Below are positions 21,906 to 35,800 of a DNA stretch of 64,000 nt, in pieces (positions within the stretch are counted from its first letter, which is position 1; every line of letters starts with the position of its first letter). This DNA is from Arion vulgaris (taxonomy: Eukaryota > Mollusca > Gastropoda > Stylommatophora > Arionidae), in NCBI GenBank assembly GCA_020796225.1, contig CM036759.1:22595813-22659812 (forward strand), written 5' to 3'. The notes beneath the pieces were generated by a model. The model did not search any database. It was not told the DNA's origin and saw only the letters and a list, made by a program, of their open reading frames with translations. A program made the translations under genes and the position numbers.

Positions 21906-23345
21906 CGAAGAAGTTATCAGACCTGTATTTCGCAACAGAAAAATAGTTTGAGAACACATGATGATTTAAACTGCAGCCACTTGAAGATAACAACTACCAG
22001 GAACACTAAAATATTATGTAGTCAGCATTCATATATTATCATGTCATATTTAAAACCCAGGTAGTCATATGAAGAATTATGTCTTATCTTCTTAAATATT
22101 CTGTAAATTTATAAACAATTTAGAGGAGTCATAGTGTATACAAAGTAAAAAAGAAGACATCAGGAAAAAAAATGTGTACAACATAAGTACTGAACTTCAT
22201 CAAGAAACAACAAATTAAATGGTTCGCCACATAAGCAGATTATCAACAGTGTGTTTCAAAGAGCAATGCTACTCCAATACAGTGGATGCAAAGCAAAAGG
22301 TAAACTTTAGAAATAACAACGATGGTGAAAAACACCATTTACGAAGCACACATAAAAGTTTGTTCTATAAATCTCTTCTTATCCTGACCTTGGGAGGCAA
22401 AACAGGATCAGAGAAAACGAAACAAAACAAAGTAAAAAACATACCATATGGTATATTGGGAATAGGGTGCTAGGTCTGTATTTTCTTTGGCCAACGGCAC
22501 ACGATGCGTGATATGTTCAATATCAAGCCTCCTGCCTTTACTTCCTAGTGTTTCTCTGATACCCAAATGAAAAACCGCACTCTAATTAGTGATTTAGAAA
22601 CTGGACAATAAAATAAGTGCATTAACCACTATGTCAAAGGAACGCAACCATCGGTCTGTAAAATGTGGGTGCCATATTAAGCGTGGATATTTTTTTTTAA
22701 ACCAAATACATAATTTTGATTCTGGCCCTCGGACCAAAACAGGTTTGACCATTCCCTCACTATGCTATTGTGACTCTTAATATACTGTATACAGTCAACT
22801 GCAAAGCACACTGCTAACATTAACTAAACTATAGAAATCCAAGTTTTGATACAAGTTAAAGACTATACAGATATAGATAGATAGATAGAGAGATAGATAT
22901 ATATATCCCACACAGAAGCATATATGCAGTGCCCATAAATTACTGACCCCATTCTATGCTTGAACACATTTTACATGTTAGGTGCTATCTTAAGACAGTT
23001 TGCTCTAATTAATATCACAACTTGGAAAATCAGGTTAAGAGGAAGCAGCTTGTTTGCTGTGTTAATATATACAGTAAACAACTTGGAGATAAATCATAAA
23101 GTAATGAATTTATTACATCTTACAATTGGAGGAACAATTTATGGACAACATGCGTGTGTGGGTGCGCGGAAATGTGATGTATGCGCACGCATGCATAATG
23201 ACAAATTCAACCATAATGTTATGGTGATATGTAATTAAAAAAATGTTCTACCAATGAGGAATACTGTCTGTCTTTACTGTCTGTGTAATATGGTTTTTAG
23301 GAGGTGTAGAACAGAGAGTACATGAGCCTGAGGAATTTAATGGCT
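21906..23345. other. Unannotated stretch downstream of PPP1R37-like exon 3
   Basis: I looked here for the next PPP1R37-like exons on the minus strand and recognised none. There is a (gata)n-like run at 22873-22905. The plus-strand frames at 22219 and 22960 lack any motif. Confidence 0.4.
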
Positions 23346-23512
23346 GCATGGCTAGCTCAGTCACAGCAAAACTGTTCCAGTTATAATTTTTTTTATGCCC
23401 AACAGAAAAAATCTCTTAACCTTACCAGGGATCAAACTCGGTTCTCCTGAATGGGAGTATGCGTTTTAATTCATTCAGCCAGGCGCTCCTCTGATGCATA
23501 CTAACACACGTA
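23346..23512 (-). repeat. SINE-G copy (tRNA-headed)
   Basis: On the minus strand, an A-box-like gcctggctgaatgaatta and a B-box-like gagtttgatccctgg precede ggtaaggttaagagatttt and ttctgttggg. The same body is at 49502-49655. Confidence 0.65.
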
Positions 23513-23757
23513 AAAGGAACAGATTGCATGCGGTTTTACAGTAACAGACATAGTCAACATTTCAAACAAAAGGTTTCTATCAAGCACTGGACAAATTAAC
23601 ATATTAACACAATGATATATCAAATAATGAATCTTGCTGTAAAAAACTTAAAAGGATGACTGAAAAATAGTTGAACAAACTGCAACTCTAGGAAGACACA
23701 TTTTACTTTTAATATGAGAGAAATGGTAAAAACACTAACAAAATAGAATGTACTCAC

Positions 23758-23800
23758 CTTTCAAACTGAGTAACTCCTCTTGCTTGCCAGGTGTACATGT
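23758..23800 (-). CDS. PPP1R37: PPP1R37-like exon 3 (43 nt)
   Basis: The minus strand has acceptor ttttactttcag before 23800 and donor gtgagt after 23758. The exon encodes [14 protein letters not shown] plus one G. The LSLK-G end aligns with the LDLKG that opens the leucine-rich region in the family. It is too short for ORF calling and rests on splice sites, phase and this match. Confidence 0.75.
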
Positions 23801-26800
23801 CTGAAAGTAAAATAAAGCTACAAGTAGTATGTGGTTAATCCTATCTGGCACTTAGAAGATGCTAGTAATTTTGTATGTGTGTATAAAATGAGCTAAAGGT
23901 AGTTACAAAGCGTTTAATATTGGAAGGATGTGAAGTATTCTTCTATTTTACTCTTCACCCCTAGAGAGGCATAAATCCGCAACCAAGGTTTATCAAGCCC
24001 ACCTGTCCAATGCCATCTTTCCAGATCTCTCCATTTCATTTTCAACTCCCGCCTCCAGGTGTTAGAAGGTGAGTTGGCTGCCTGATTTCCTTTTGGATTT
24101 CAATGGGTTGCTTTATGAATACTATCTTGCGGGGTCCTTCTTCTTCCTTGGGTGACGAGCTATGAATTTCCTTGGTTGTCGTTTCTGTAGCTATCTAGTG
24201 GTTTTTTTTTATCGAGGTGAGGTAGCTAGCCCCACGTCCTACCTCCTCAGTTGCATCTTACAATATGCATTACAGGTAACAGTGGTTCTATTTTTTAACC
24301 CCCTGATTTGGGTCTCAGTAACCACTTGGGTGATGTGAAGTATTAGATACCTCATAATGCTAGACATTAACATATGACAGTGAAGTGGTCAGTTCTCTAT
24401 CTCTTTAATTTTACTTCTGAAATTAAAAATGATGCAAACACAAACTCAACAGAAGAAAAACAAGTTGAAATCTTCAAGCTCTGCACATACAGGTCACAAC
24501 AGAATGAGCTACCATCATGTTAACAAGCTACAGATATAAACATTGGATGAGTGTGAAACCCACAAAATGACTAGTGAACATCTGTTACCAAAGAAAACTG
24601 ATACTGCTGTCACTGAATCATTGAAGAATGGGCTTTTTGAAGATGTAGACAAACTAAGGCTTGCTACTGCATTCAATGTAAATATTTTGAAGTTGAAATC
24701 TGAAGGTAAACATCAAAGAACTCAATCAACAAGGTACTCAATTACAGCTACATAAAATGGAGAATATCTGTACAAGACAGCAGCTCAAGTGTATTTCAAA
24801 TATGAATCCCAACAATCTAACTACTTGACTAAACCAATTATCTAGTTACTTGATAGTACTGTAAAGAGCAACAGTTGCAGCCCTATGCCTCACTGAGAAC
24901 AGGAAGACTTAATTTAGCGGTAGTAGAGTACTAAAATATGCTTGATGGTGATGGTTAAATGAAATAAAGAATATATAAACTGCAACATTTATGGCAGAAG
25001 ACCTGGTTTTTAGAGCACAAGGAAGACTAATGGGTATATGGACAGACAACATGTCAGAAATCCTACAACATGGGCTCACTCCCCAACAAGCAAAATGACA
25101 GACTTGTTTCTGAGCTGGAAGCTCAAACTACCAACAATGATGTCTCATGGCAAAAGTTGTTTGAAAAACAAAATAACAAGTTTATGTAAAGGCGTACAAA
25201 AACCATTCATTATAACATCTTTTCTTAAAGAATGGCTGCTCATTCATTACAATTTACACAACTGTCTATATGAAGTTAATACAGACAGATTTTTTTAAAA
25301 CTGACACAATGACTATTGCTCATTGAAACAAGCATTATATTAGCACTTAAATATAACAAACACAGATCAAAAAGAAAACAAATAATTCACAACACACTTC
25401 AATCACTTCAAACTGTTGTCTGTGTGCGTTTTCTTGTTCTATTAATCTATTAGTCTGAGTGAACATTAACAGCTGTATCAATACTGCGAGTCTCAACCTC
25501 TGGTTTCTCTACAGTTCTTATCACTAGTTTTAAAAAACACCACTTACTTGCAGCTGTTGAACTAGCTTAGCTATCGGTTTTGTTCCGTGTAGCTCACAAC
25601 TTCTCTTGTATGCTAACACCAACTCATCTGTTGTCCATGTTGGTGCTATAAATGGATTGAATTGGAAAGAATGAAAATTGTATGCACTCTTAAAGTATAA
25701 CTGATTAAATATAGAATATCTTTATAATATATTATGGTTTAGTGAAATCAATCCATAGGTGCTCAATGTATTTCAGAATATGGTAATAGGTATACACAAA
25801 CAGAAACAGAGCAAAGAACGAGGTCACTCCTAATGTTGCATGAGCAATATTCCACCAGCACATGGATATGCGTGTTCACAGATGGATCAGCTACAGGTGC
25901 TATCAGGAAGGAGGCACGGAATCTATATTACACACCCCCAAGGAAACACTCCTTGGCAGCTGCAGAAACATGCACCAACTTTAGAGCAGAAGCTCCTTCT
26001 TCTTTGCGTTCGTTCTTTACGACCAATTTGAGTCACTCTTTGTGATATGTTTGATCTTTGCCAAGAACGTGTATACGTTGCACATTGGTTTGGCAGGCCC
26101 CTAAACACATAGACTTCTACACGTTTAGAACATGTGCATCCGATTTCAGCCAAACCTCCTTAGTCGCCTCTTACAACATGCATGACAGGTAACAGTGGTT
26201 CTATTCTTTACACCCAGTATTTGGGCCCCGGTAACCACTCGAGCGAGAGCAGAAGCAACATCCTTCCTTGCAACCATAGAGATTCTCAACGACCAGCAGG
26301 TGTCAGCAAAAAATATTGCAGTCTTTAGTGACTCAAGATCCATTCTCCAGACCATCTCATGTCTCAAACAAGACAAGCTCATTCAGGACATACGGCAAAA
26401 AATCAGCTAGTTGTCAAAAAAATCGGAACTAGTCTTACGGTTTATACCAGCACACTATGGCATACCAGGAAATGAAAAGGCTGACAAACTCACAAGGGCT
26501 GGAGGGAACCTAACACAACACCACCCAACACAAAGCTTTACAGAAGCAAAGACTCTCCTGAAACAATCCAGAAAATGATGTGAAGAAAAGCAAACGGAGG
26601 ATACAACCCAGAGCATGACAGTATAAATACATTAAACATAAAAGCACAGAGCAGTCTTCAGACTTAGAATAGGACACTGCAGTCTCAGAGCATACCTCCA
26701 TAGAATGAGTCTCAGGGACTCAGCTGCCTGCACCCGTGGAGCTCCAATGCAGTCCCCAGAGCACATCCTGCAAGACTGCCCCAGCCTGAGCAGTGTGAGA

Positions 26801-29800
26801 ATGGAAACCTGGCCAACAGAAACAACCCTACAAAACAAACTATGGGGGCCGATGAAGACCTTAGCTGTCCGTGCTGTTTATGACACATACCAGAGTGGTC
26901 GCATAGCAGGAGTTGATCGCAGAAGAAGAAGGTAATGGGTATACATGCTTTACAGAGGATGATCCTGAATCCAAGCAGAGAAACGGATACAGAGGGACAA
27001 TGAGATAATAGGGACAATGTAGGGACAATGAGAGAATAGATTTCTCCTGTTTGAATACTTTGAGTATATACAGCTGACGATTTATTGATTGGACCATCAT
27101 CATTGCATCAGTTAATAATTATGTGTGCCAGGATCTCTTTCTTACACAGGATGATATCAGCGGCAGTGCACAAACTCCACCGCACAGGCGAGAGTTCTGA
27201 TGTCATTTTGAGGATGGTGAAAATTTATTTTAAAATCGCACTTTTTATATTTTTAATGAATTTTGCCCCTAAGCTTTCTTTACCTGCTCAGCTTGAATGC
27301 AAAACCAATGTTTTATCGCCCATCTCAAAAAGAACTGGGAACTCGATCTCACCTACACTGAGATTAGGAATCACTGTAAAAAAAAGTCAAATCACTTCTC
27401 GTGAGAAGCGAACCCAGCACTTTTGTAGCGAGAGACAACATGATGGCTCTGACAACAACACTGTAGAGGCCCCTCACAGCTGATGGTTTATTAACAACAA
27501 ATGTACACACACATACACACAAAAGAGAAACATTGTGGATAAATAAGTAAATCAGAAATGGTGACATTTTTTCCATTCAATAAATCTGTCATATTATTAA
27601 TTAGGGTGTGAAAAAAAACTAGAGGAATAATATTATTCACTGCAGTACATACAAAATTGATTTCATTACAGCTAAAATTGCTACAAAATAATTCAAATTA
27701 TTTTATCAATCCTCTTTAACTTCAATACAAGATTTAGATAACAAATAAGTTATCCTTCTTGCAGGAAATATGTATCAAAGTATTTATGACTTTTAATATT
27801 AGTTGTATCTGCAGCAATTGGTATTAAACAATACTGTTTAAAGGGTCTAAAGTCCAAGGATTTACTTCATGCACCAGATTTTATCCCACATGGCTCAGTC
27901 CCTCTGCAGAAATGGCACACCACCTGTCAAGAGTATTGCACGAACTCTGTAGCTCTGACAACAATCCAAATGGTCTCTGGAAAAAATGCACTCATGAATA
28001 GAATGGTGTTGTCCGGATTCGAATCCACGACCTTTGGAACACAAGGCAACGGCTTAACCACTTATTCACAAAGACCCCCATGGTACTGTTGTTGGTAGCG
28101 AGCACAACCATTCTTAATTGCCATTAACAACATGCAACGTAGTCGTCCTATATTTTTCTCCCCAGGGGATCTCTTCTTCTTGCTTCTTCTTTGAACACTC
28201 CATATCGACCACCTGTCAACCACTCTGTGTGATTTGTATGTAATCTGAGCCTAAGGGCGATTGTATGTTGTGCCAGTTATACGCCTACAAGTAGGGCAGC
28301 ACATCTGATTTCTGCGCTGCTTTTTATTTACTAGGGTAGCGTCCCTAGGGCCTACATCAGTCGCCTCTTATGACATGCATTGTAGGTCACAGTGGTACTA
28401 TTCTTTGCTTCCCTTGCAGGCCCCAGCACCACACGGGCTAGGGGATCTCTGAGTCAACATAAGAAAAATATGTAGCACTGACTCAGATTAAGAAACCACA
28501 TGTATTACAAGCAACAGAGGTATTTTGATCTGAACTTTCAATAATCAGATTATAACAGAAACTCATAGTTTTTAATAATTATAAAATATGAGTTGTCAGA
28601 TGTGGGCATCCTCCCCATGAGGCCATTACCTTGTAGTGGTTGGGAGGTTTGCGTGCTCCAATGATACAGTGAGTTCGGACGGCGGGAACTTATGTTCCCG
28701 GAAGGGTTACCAAAGCCGGAAAGGTCACTGAAGAGGGGACAGACGAAACATGGTCTCCTGGTCCTCCAGGTTGGGGATTGGGCTTGGGACTAACGATCCC
28801 ATCCTTTAAAAAAATTTAAGTTACGGAAACAACAACAAACATACAACCTATTCACGGGCATGAAGGGCTACCAGAGTCATTGACTCACATGACTGGAAGT
28901 GGTGAAAGCCGAAAGGAAGCTACTTTCATGAGGACAGAAGTCCTGAATGCCAAAACCAAGACCAGAATTGGATGCTGGAATGTAAGAACAATGTACGAAA
29001 CTGGAAAACTATCACAAATAACAGCAGAAATGAGAAGATATAATCTACATATCCTAGGGGTTAGCGAGAGCAGATGGACAGGAAACGGAAGAAGTACCAC
29101 TGCAACAGGAGAAACAGTCTTTTTTCTGGACGAGACGATGACCTACACCATGAAGGAGTAGCAGTAATTTTAAGAAAAGGCGTGGAAAAGTGTCTGTTAG
29201 AATGGAAACCTATCAGCAGCCGCTTGATTAAGATCAGACTAAAGGGAAGCATACAAACATCACAATCCTACAATGCTATGCGCCAACTAATGATAGCGAG
29301 GATACAAAGAGAGACTCGTACTACGAAAACCTACAAGCAGAATTAGACAAGTCACCATCCCATGATGTTATCATTGTTATAGGAGATCTCAATGCGAAGG
29401 TCGGACAAGACAACACGCATAATTATAGAACTATGGGAAAATATGGATGTGGTACGATGAACGAAAATGGGGAACGTTTAGTAAACCTCTGCAGCATGAA
29501 CAATCTTGTTATAGGAGGAACCCTATTTCAACATTTAGATATCCACAAACTAACATGGTATTCCCCTAATGGCAGAGATAAAAATCAAATAGACCATATA
29601 ATGATCAATGGACCCTGGAGACGCTCGCTGCTAGATGTTGTAGTCAAGAGAGGTGCAGATGTTGGTAGCGACCACCACCTAGTCACAGCTTATGTCAAAC
29701 TTAAACTAAGAAAAACAGGACAACAGAAAAACTTCCAAAAGAGGTTCGATGTGGATAGACTAAAAGACAAGGAAGTAAGGGATAAGTTTATAATGCAGAT

Positions 29801-32800
29801 AAAGAACAGATTCCAAGCCCTAGAAAGTAATGAAAATACGGATGAAACTGACAACATAGATAGAACATGGGACAACATAGCATCTATATATAGCAAGAGC
29901 AGTGAAGCATGTCTAGGGTACTGCACAAAGAAAAGAATGGATAACACCAACAACATGGAAAATAATAGACAGCCGAATATTAAAAAAGAAATTGTTAGAA
30001 GCAAAGACTGAAAGCAAGATACCAAGAACAGTACAAAAGCGCAAGTAAAGAAATCAAACGGGCTGTGAGAGCTGACAAAAGAATGTATGTTGAAGACCTG
30101 GCAGGTTCAGGCAGAAGAAGCAGCAAAAAGTGTGATCAGGGAACAGTGTACAAAATTACAAAGCTAATAAGCTGGAAACATTACAGGAGATCAAATACTC
30201 TCATAAAGGATAAGAATGGAATACTATTGACAACAGAAAGGAACAAGAAATACGATGGACAGAGCATTTTAAAGAATTGTTAAACAGACCACCTCCAACG
30301 GTAGTAGCAGACATACCAGAACCAACAGAGGAATTAGAAATTGGCATTGAAACACCCAGCCGGGATGAGATCATTACAGCTATTAAATCTTTTAAGAATA
30401 ACAAGGCACCAGGGAATGATAACTTAAACTATTCAAAATAGACCCAGAACTTGCAGCTAATATATTGCAACCCTTGTTTACTACTATATGGGATGCCCAA
30501 ATAATACCTGAGGCATGGAACAGAGGAGTCATCATCAAGATACCCAAAAAGGGCTCCCTTGATTGTAATAATTGGCGTGGAATAACACTGCTTTCTGTCC
30601 CAAGTAAAATCTTAAGCAAAATCATCGTACAACGCATTACTGATGCTGTGGATAAGAAACTGAGAAAGGAACAAGCAGGATTTCGGAGAGGACGGAGCTG
30701 TATAGGCCAAATATTTGCTCTTAGAAATATCATAGAACAATGCACAGAATGGCAAAGCAAACTCTATATCAACTTTGTAGATTTTGAAAAGCTTTTGATA
30801 GCATACACCGGGAAAGTCTATGGCGTATCCTAAGATGGTATGGAATCCCACTGTGTTTTATAAATATTATAAAAAGCTGCTACAGCAAGTTTGCATGCAG
30901 TGTTGAAACCTCAGAGCTAAAGTTTGAAGTCAAAACAGGTGTGCGACAAGGATGTGTTATGTCAGCCCTATTATTCAACATTGTCATAGATTGGGTGATG
31001 CGTAAAACAACGGAAGATAAGGCAAGAGGTATTAGATGGACGCTCACATCCACTCTGGAAGACCTAGATTTTGCAGATGACATCGCACTCCTATCTCATA
31101 CACATAGAGATATCCAGGAAAAGACCTGCCGCCTTAACCAATATAGTGAGATGGTTGGGCTGAAAATAAATCAGAAGAAAACTGAAGTAATGACTCTGAA
31201 CATAGCAACCCCAGCACCAGTCAAACTAGAAAGTAAAACCCTCCGAGATACAACCGCTTTCACATACCTTGGAAGTGTTGTTAGCAATGAAGGAGGCGCT
31301 GGATCTGACATTAAAAACAGACTGAGTAAGGCACGAAGTGCATTCATGACCCTTCAGACCGCCTTGAAATCTGCCCAATACAGCATCAGAACCAAGACTA
31401 GTATCTACAACAGCTGTGTGCTGTCAACATTGCTGTACGGATCGGAATGCTGGAGAATGACAGAACAGGATATGTCCAGACTCTCCACCTTTCATACAAC
31501 TCGTCTGCGAAAAATCCTACGCGTGTACTGGCTGACTACTATCTCGAACCAAGAATTGCTTGCACAATGCCAACAAGAGAATATGGGCACTATCATCCGA
31601 AGGCAGCTGGAGATGGATTAGACATGTGATGCGCATGGAGACTGGCTCCGACACGAAAACTGCACTGAGATGGACTCCAGAGGGTAGGCGAAAGCGTGGA
31701 AGACCCAAGACGACCTGGAGGAGAACGATAGAGCAAGAATTGAAGGAAATGAATCATAGCTGGAACACAATACAGAGGAAGGCCATGAACAGGGAAGAAT
31801 GGTGTGCGTTTCTTGCTGCCCTAAACGCCATGGGCGTAGCAGGCTAAAGAGAGAGAGGTGTGGGCATGTCCTTGTGGAACGCATAATGCATAAGCATTCG
31901 CCTATCAACTCTGACACTATAGTGTTGTGGGTTCACTCCGACAACACTATAGTTGTGGGTTCAGTCCAGCACTCAACATTCCACACATGAGGAAAGGAAT
32001 TTATACTCCTACTTCCTGCACACTAGGGACCTAGAAATATGAAGTGAAGTGACTTTGTACCCTACGGTCTGAAAAGGCTACGGGAAATTATATTTTATAG
32101 GGATGTTCTTCCTTCCTTTCATTCATTTGAATTGTTATCTAGCTCTGCAATGTTGTCTTTTGTATAAACTTCAGTGTCTTTTGTAATTGACACATAGGTC
32201 CACATAAGTTCTCATTTTCACTAGAGCTATGAGTTTGCCTAGGTATATCAAATTCAGGGCAGTCTTGAAGTTATGTGTTCTGTAGTCATGGGCATTCCAC
32301 ATGGCTTAATTGCCAATCTTGACTTTCATTATAATGGTGGCTGCAAAGTCAATGTAGGGATGTGCAGAGGTATATTTTCAACAACATTCAAACTGCTACA
32401 CATAGTAAGTGTGAATATTCAATACTAATAAAACATAGCAAAAGTTATAGGAAACTCAAGATAGAAAGTTATAGCACAAGGTCACCATCAGCAAGTGTCC
32501 AAGTAGTTACCCTGGCCCAAAATTGGGGGTCAAAAGAACAGAACCACTGTTACCTGCCACGCATGTCGTAAGAGGCGACTAAGGAGGTTTGGCTGAAATT
32601 GAATGCATGTGTCCTAAATGTGTAGAAGTCTATGCGTTTAGGGGCCTACCAAACCAATGTGCAACATATACACATTCTTGGCAAAGATCAAACATATCAC
32701 AAAGAGTGATTAAAATTGGTCGTAAAGAACGAACACAAAGAAGAAAGAAGATCATCAGGTACCGTGCCGACTGGCATTGGCGATCATAATAATTCCTCTC

Positions 32801-35800
32801 GACCTATACATTACATAGGGCCTGCAAGTAATTTCTCCATACCGCTCTATCCTGGGCAACACGCTCAATCTCCTCCATGGAACCGAGACAGATATTTCCT
32901 GCCTCTCTCAGCAAAGTTCGTTTCAGGGTCTCTTTAGGTCGACCTCTCTTTCTTGAACCCTTTGCATCCCACTTCAATGCCTGCTTTGATATTCGTTGAT
33001 CATTTCTCCTCAAGGCGTGCCCAACATATCTCCATTGGCGATCATGGATCTCCACAAATTTCTGTCCCTGGTATTTGCTATCATCTCAAATGTTGATGCA
33101 CTTCCGTGCCATGAAGTCAGGCTGTCTCAAAATTTTCTCTCTCTGTAGTGTCTCCCTTCAATTTTCCCGGTTGTCTCACTGTGTTCTAAATCTCCCTTTC
33201 TCATCACATTTCTGAAAAATGATGACTGTCTCTTTCTTATATTGATAATGAGTTTTCTCTGTGTCTTGGCCTCATTCAACACCTCCACAATCATCATTCT
33301 AGCAGTCCATGGGATTCTCATCATTCTTCTGTAAAACCACATTTCTGTGGCCTCCCGAGATTTTTCCATCTGGTTAAAACATTTGTTTTAACAAAAAGTA
33401 AACCTATTATATGTTATTCTTCCTGACATTAAACCATTGTATGCAAAGTGTTGATTTATTGATTATTAGGACCAACACCACTGCGCTTCAGTGAATAACC
33501 ATGTGTGCTCCTACCACCTTTTTACAAAGGTAGATCTCAATGGCAGAGCACAAACACTGTTGCATTGACGAAGGTCCCTGATATAATTTTAAAGATGGTG
33601 ACAATTTTGTACGAATTTTGTATGCAAACTCTGTCTCAAGAAAAACAATGCATAACAAGGTGTTTTACAAATTCAGAGCAATCTCATAAGTAAACTTTTA
33701 CAGGGATTCAAAAATGTGAAAGTCATAAAAGGGAAAACAAACTAAATAAAAACAATCCTCAATTTAATTTGTATCTAAATATATCTTATATACTAATTGT
33801 ACATAACTCAGAATTATTTTACGCAGGTTTGAATAAGATAGTCATGATTTTTCACCCCAATTGTACTATACTATAACAGCTTATTAGCAATGTCACCCAT
33901 GTTTGTACACTATGGTGTTGTCTGCAAATGACAGTGCACTTCCCCTGCCAGATAGCTGCTGCATCATAATCATTATGGTGAAGAGCTGAATAGTACTGGA
34001 GATAGTGGGGACCTCTGCGATAGGCCGGGCAAAACTGTTGTAGGTACAGAGTACTAATTACTACACCTGAGTGCCACTTTTCTCTCGAACAGGGCCCTTG
34101 CAATCCATCTTATGAGCAATGTATCAATATTGAGTAGCGTGAGCATATGTATAAGGTAAATGATTGGAACTTTATTATAGGCACCCTCTAAATAAAGTAC
34201 AACAGTGCATGTATCCACACCAGTCTGGAAACCTTCAAAGACGTCATATGCAAAGATCGAAGCATTGCACCAAGTTTCTTTATTACGCCTGTATCCACCA
34301 TGGGTGGAAGGAAACATGCTGCGTCCCTCCAAACTCCGCTCCAGTCTGCCTGCCACTAACTTTTCCAGAAGCTTGCTCACTGTGTTCTGCATTGCAATTA
34401 TTCTAATACCGCTTATATGTTTGTGATTTTTGTTCGGTTTTGCCAGTGATATTAAGTAGCTATGAAGCCATTCCTCCTTGATCTCGCCACTTTTTAAGCT
34501 AGTGTTAAATTCTTTACTAAGCTCATTCATGTCAGTGTCTGATATCCTGCTTTATGTCACTATATTGGATAACATCGAGACCCGGTGCAGTATTGTGTGA
34601 TCTCTAAAACATTTCATGGATTTTCTGGCTTATAAATTCAAGCTCACTGCTTCACTCCGTGGCATCACATTCATTAGATAACGAAATCATATGGAGTCTT
34701 GCCTCTCTATCATTTTGATCAGTCTGCTAGAAATAATGTTCGCGAAAAGCCATCTCTTTATCGTCATCAGTTTTCCACCGCACCAGATCGTGAGAGTCTG
34801 GTATCCTACATCTGTGTGGCGTACCATTCATAGTCTGGTGAAGCTGCAAGAATTTATGGAGGGAGTTATCGGAGTACATTTGAGCACAAAATTCCTACCA
34901 CTTATTTGTCTTTGCTTGGTTAGCACAAATCTTGAAAATTACAATTTTCTCGCCCATGTCTAACTTTAAGACCAATATATGCTTCAGCAAAGCTGTGGTT
35001 GCTCGTTTTGACATGCATTTACTGCTCTTCTTTTGGTGAGCTAAATGGTTTCAACCTACTTATTCCACCACAGTGGATGTACTATATTACTCTGCCTATG
35101 TTGATATACTTGAGCCTTGCTAATAAGCTACAGGAAGAACTGGACCGCATCATGGCCTGGTGCGACGTCTCTGGTGCAACGTTTTGGCTAGCTGCTATGA
35201 ATATTTTTCATTGGCTAGACTTTAAAAGAATCTACCAGATCATGCCCAAAAACTGCTAACGCTAGGAAAAATTTGCAGACAGAGAGACAAACACATCATG
35301 CAGATATAAGACAATGATTGGCTCCTGACTGGCGGACGATAGGCCACTAAATATATCATAATTGGTCAAACAACATTTGCTAAAACAGTACAGCCCCATT
35401 TGAACATGGCAAGCGGAAAGTATCAACGCAGTAACAGGATATATTTAGATGCATATTAAGGATCGAGAGAGAGATACATATTAGTAAGATTAGTAAAAGT
35501 GGGACTTTAAAAAATAGACGTTCTATGCGGGTAAACATGGAAATGAGGACACACTATTCCACTGTAACATATTTAATTAAAACTCTCATTTTCATAGAGC
35601 ACAATGGGTATCCAACACTTCCTATCCTTGTCATGGTGGGGCATTCTACCAAATTGCTCCTTATTCATCTCTTAATGTTCTTCTCCCAATGATATCACAA
35701 TATAGCTTAATCTTTTTAGACATTTAATTCGATAAATGGGGTTTGTCTTCCATCTATGATAGCTACTTGCTTAACCAGAATGCGGAGATGCAGTCAGAAC

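Noticed and set aside
24543..24755. 70-codon plus-strand frame in PPP1R37-like intron 2
   Set aside because: It is antisense to the gene, without splice sites or recognised motif.
34999..35259. Plus-strand frame with [10 protein letters not shown] that resembles a LINE RT thumb region
   Set aside because: The match is one short motif, and flanking frames do not continue it.
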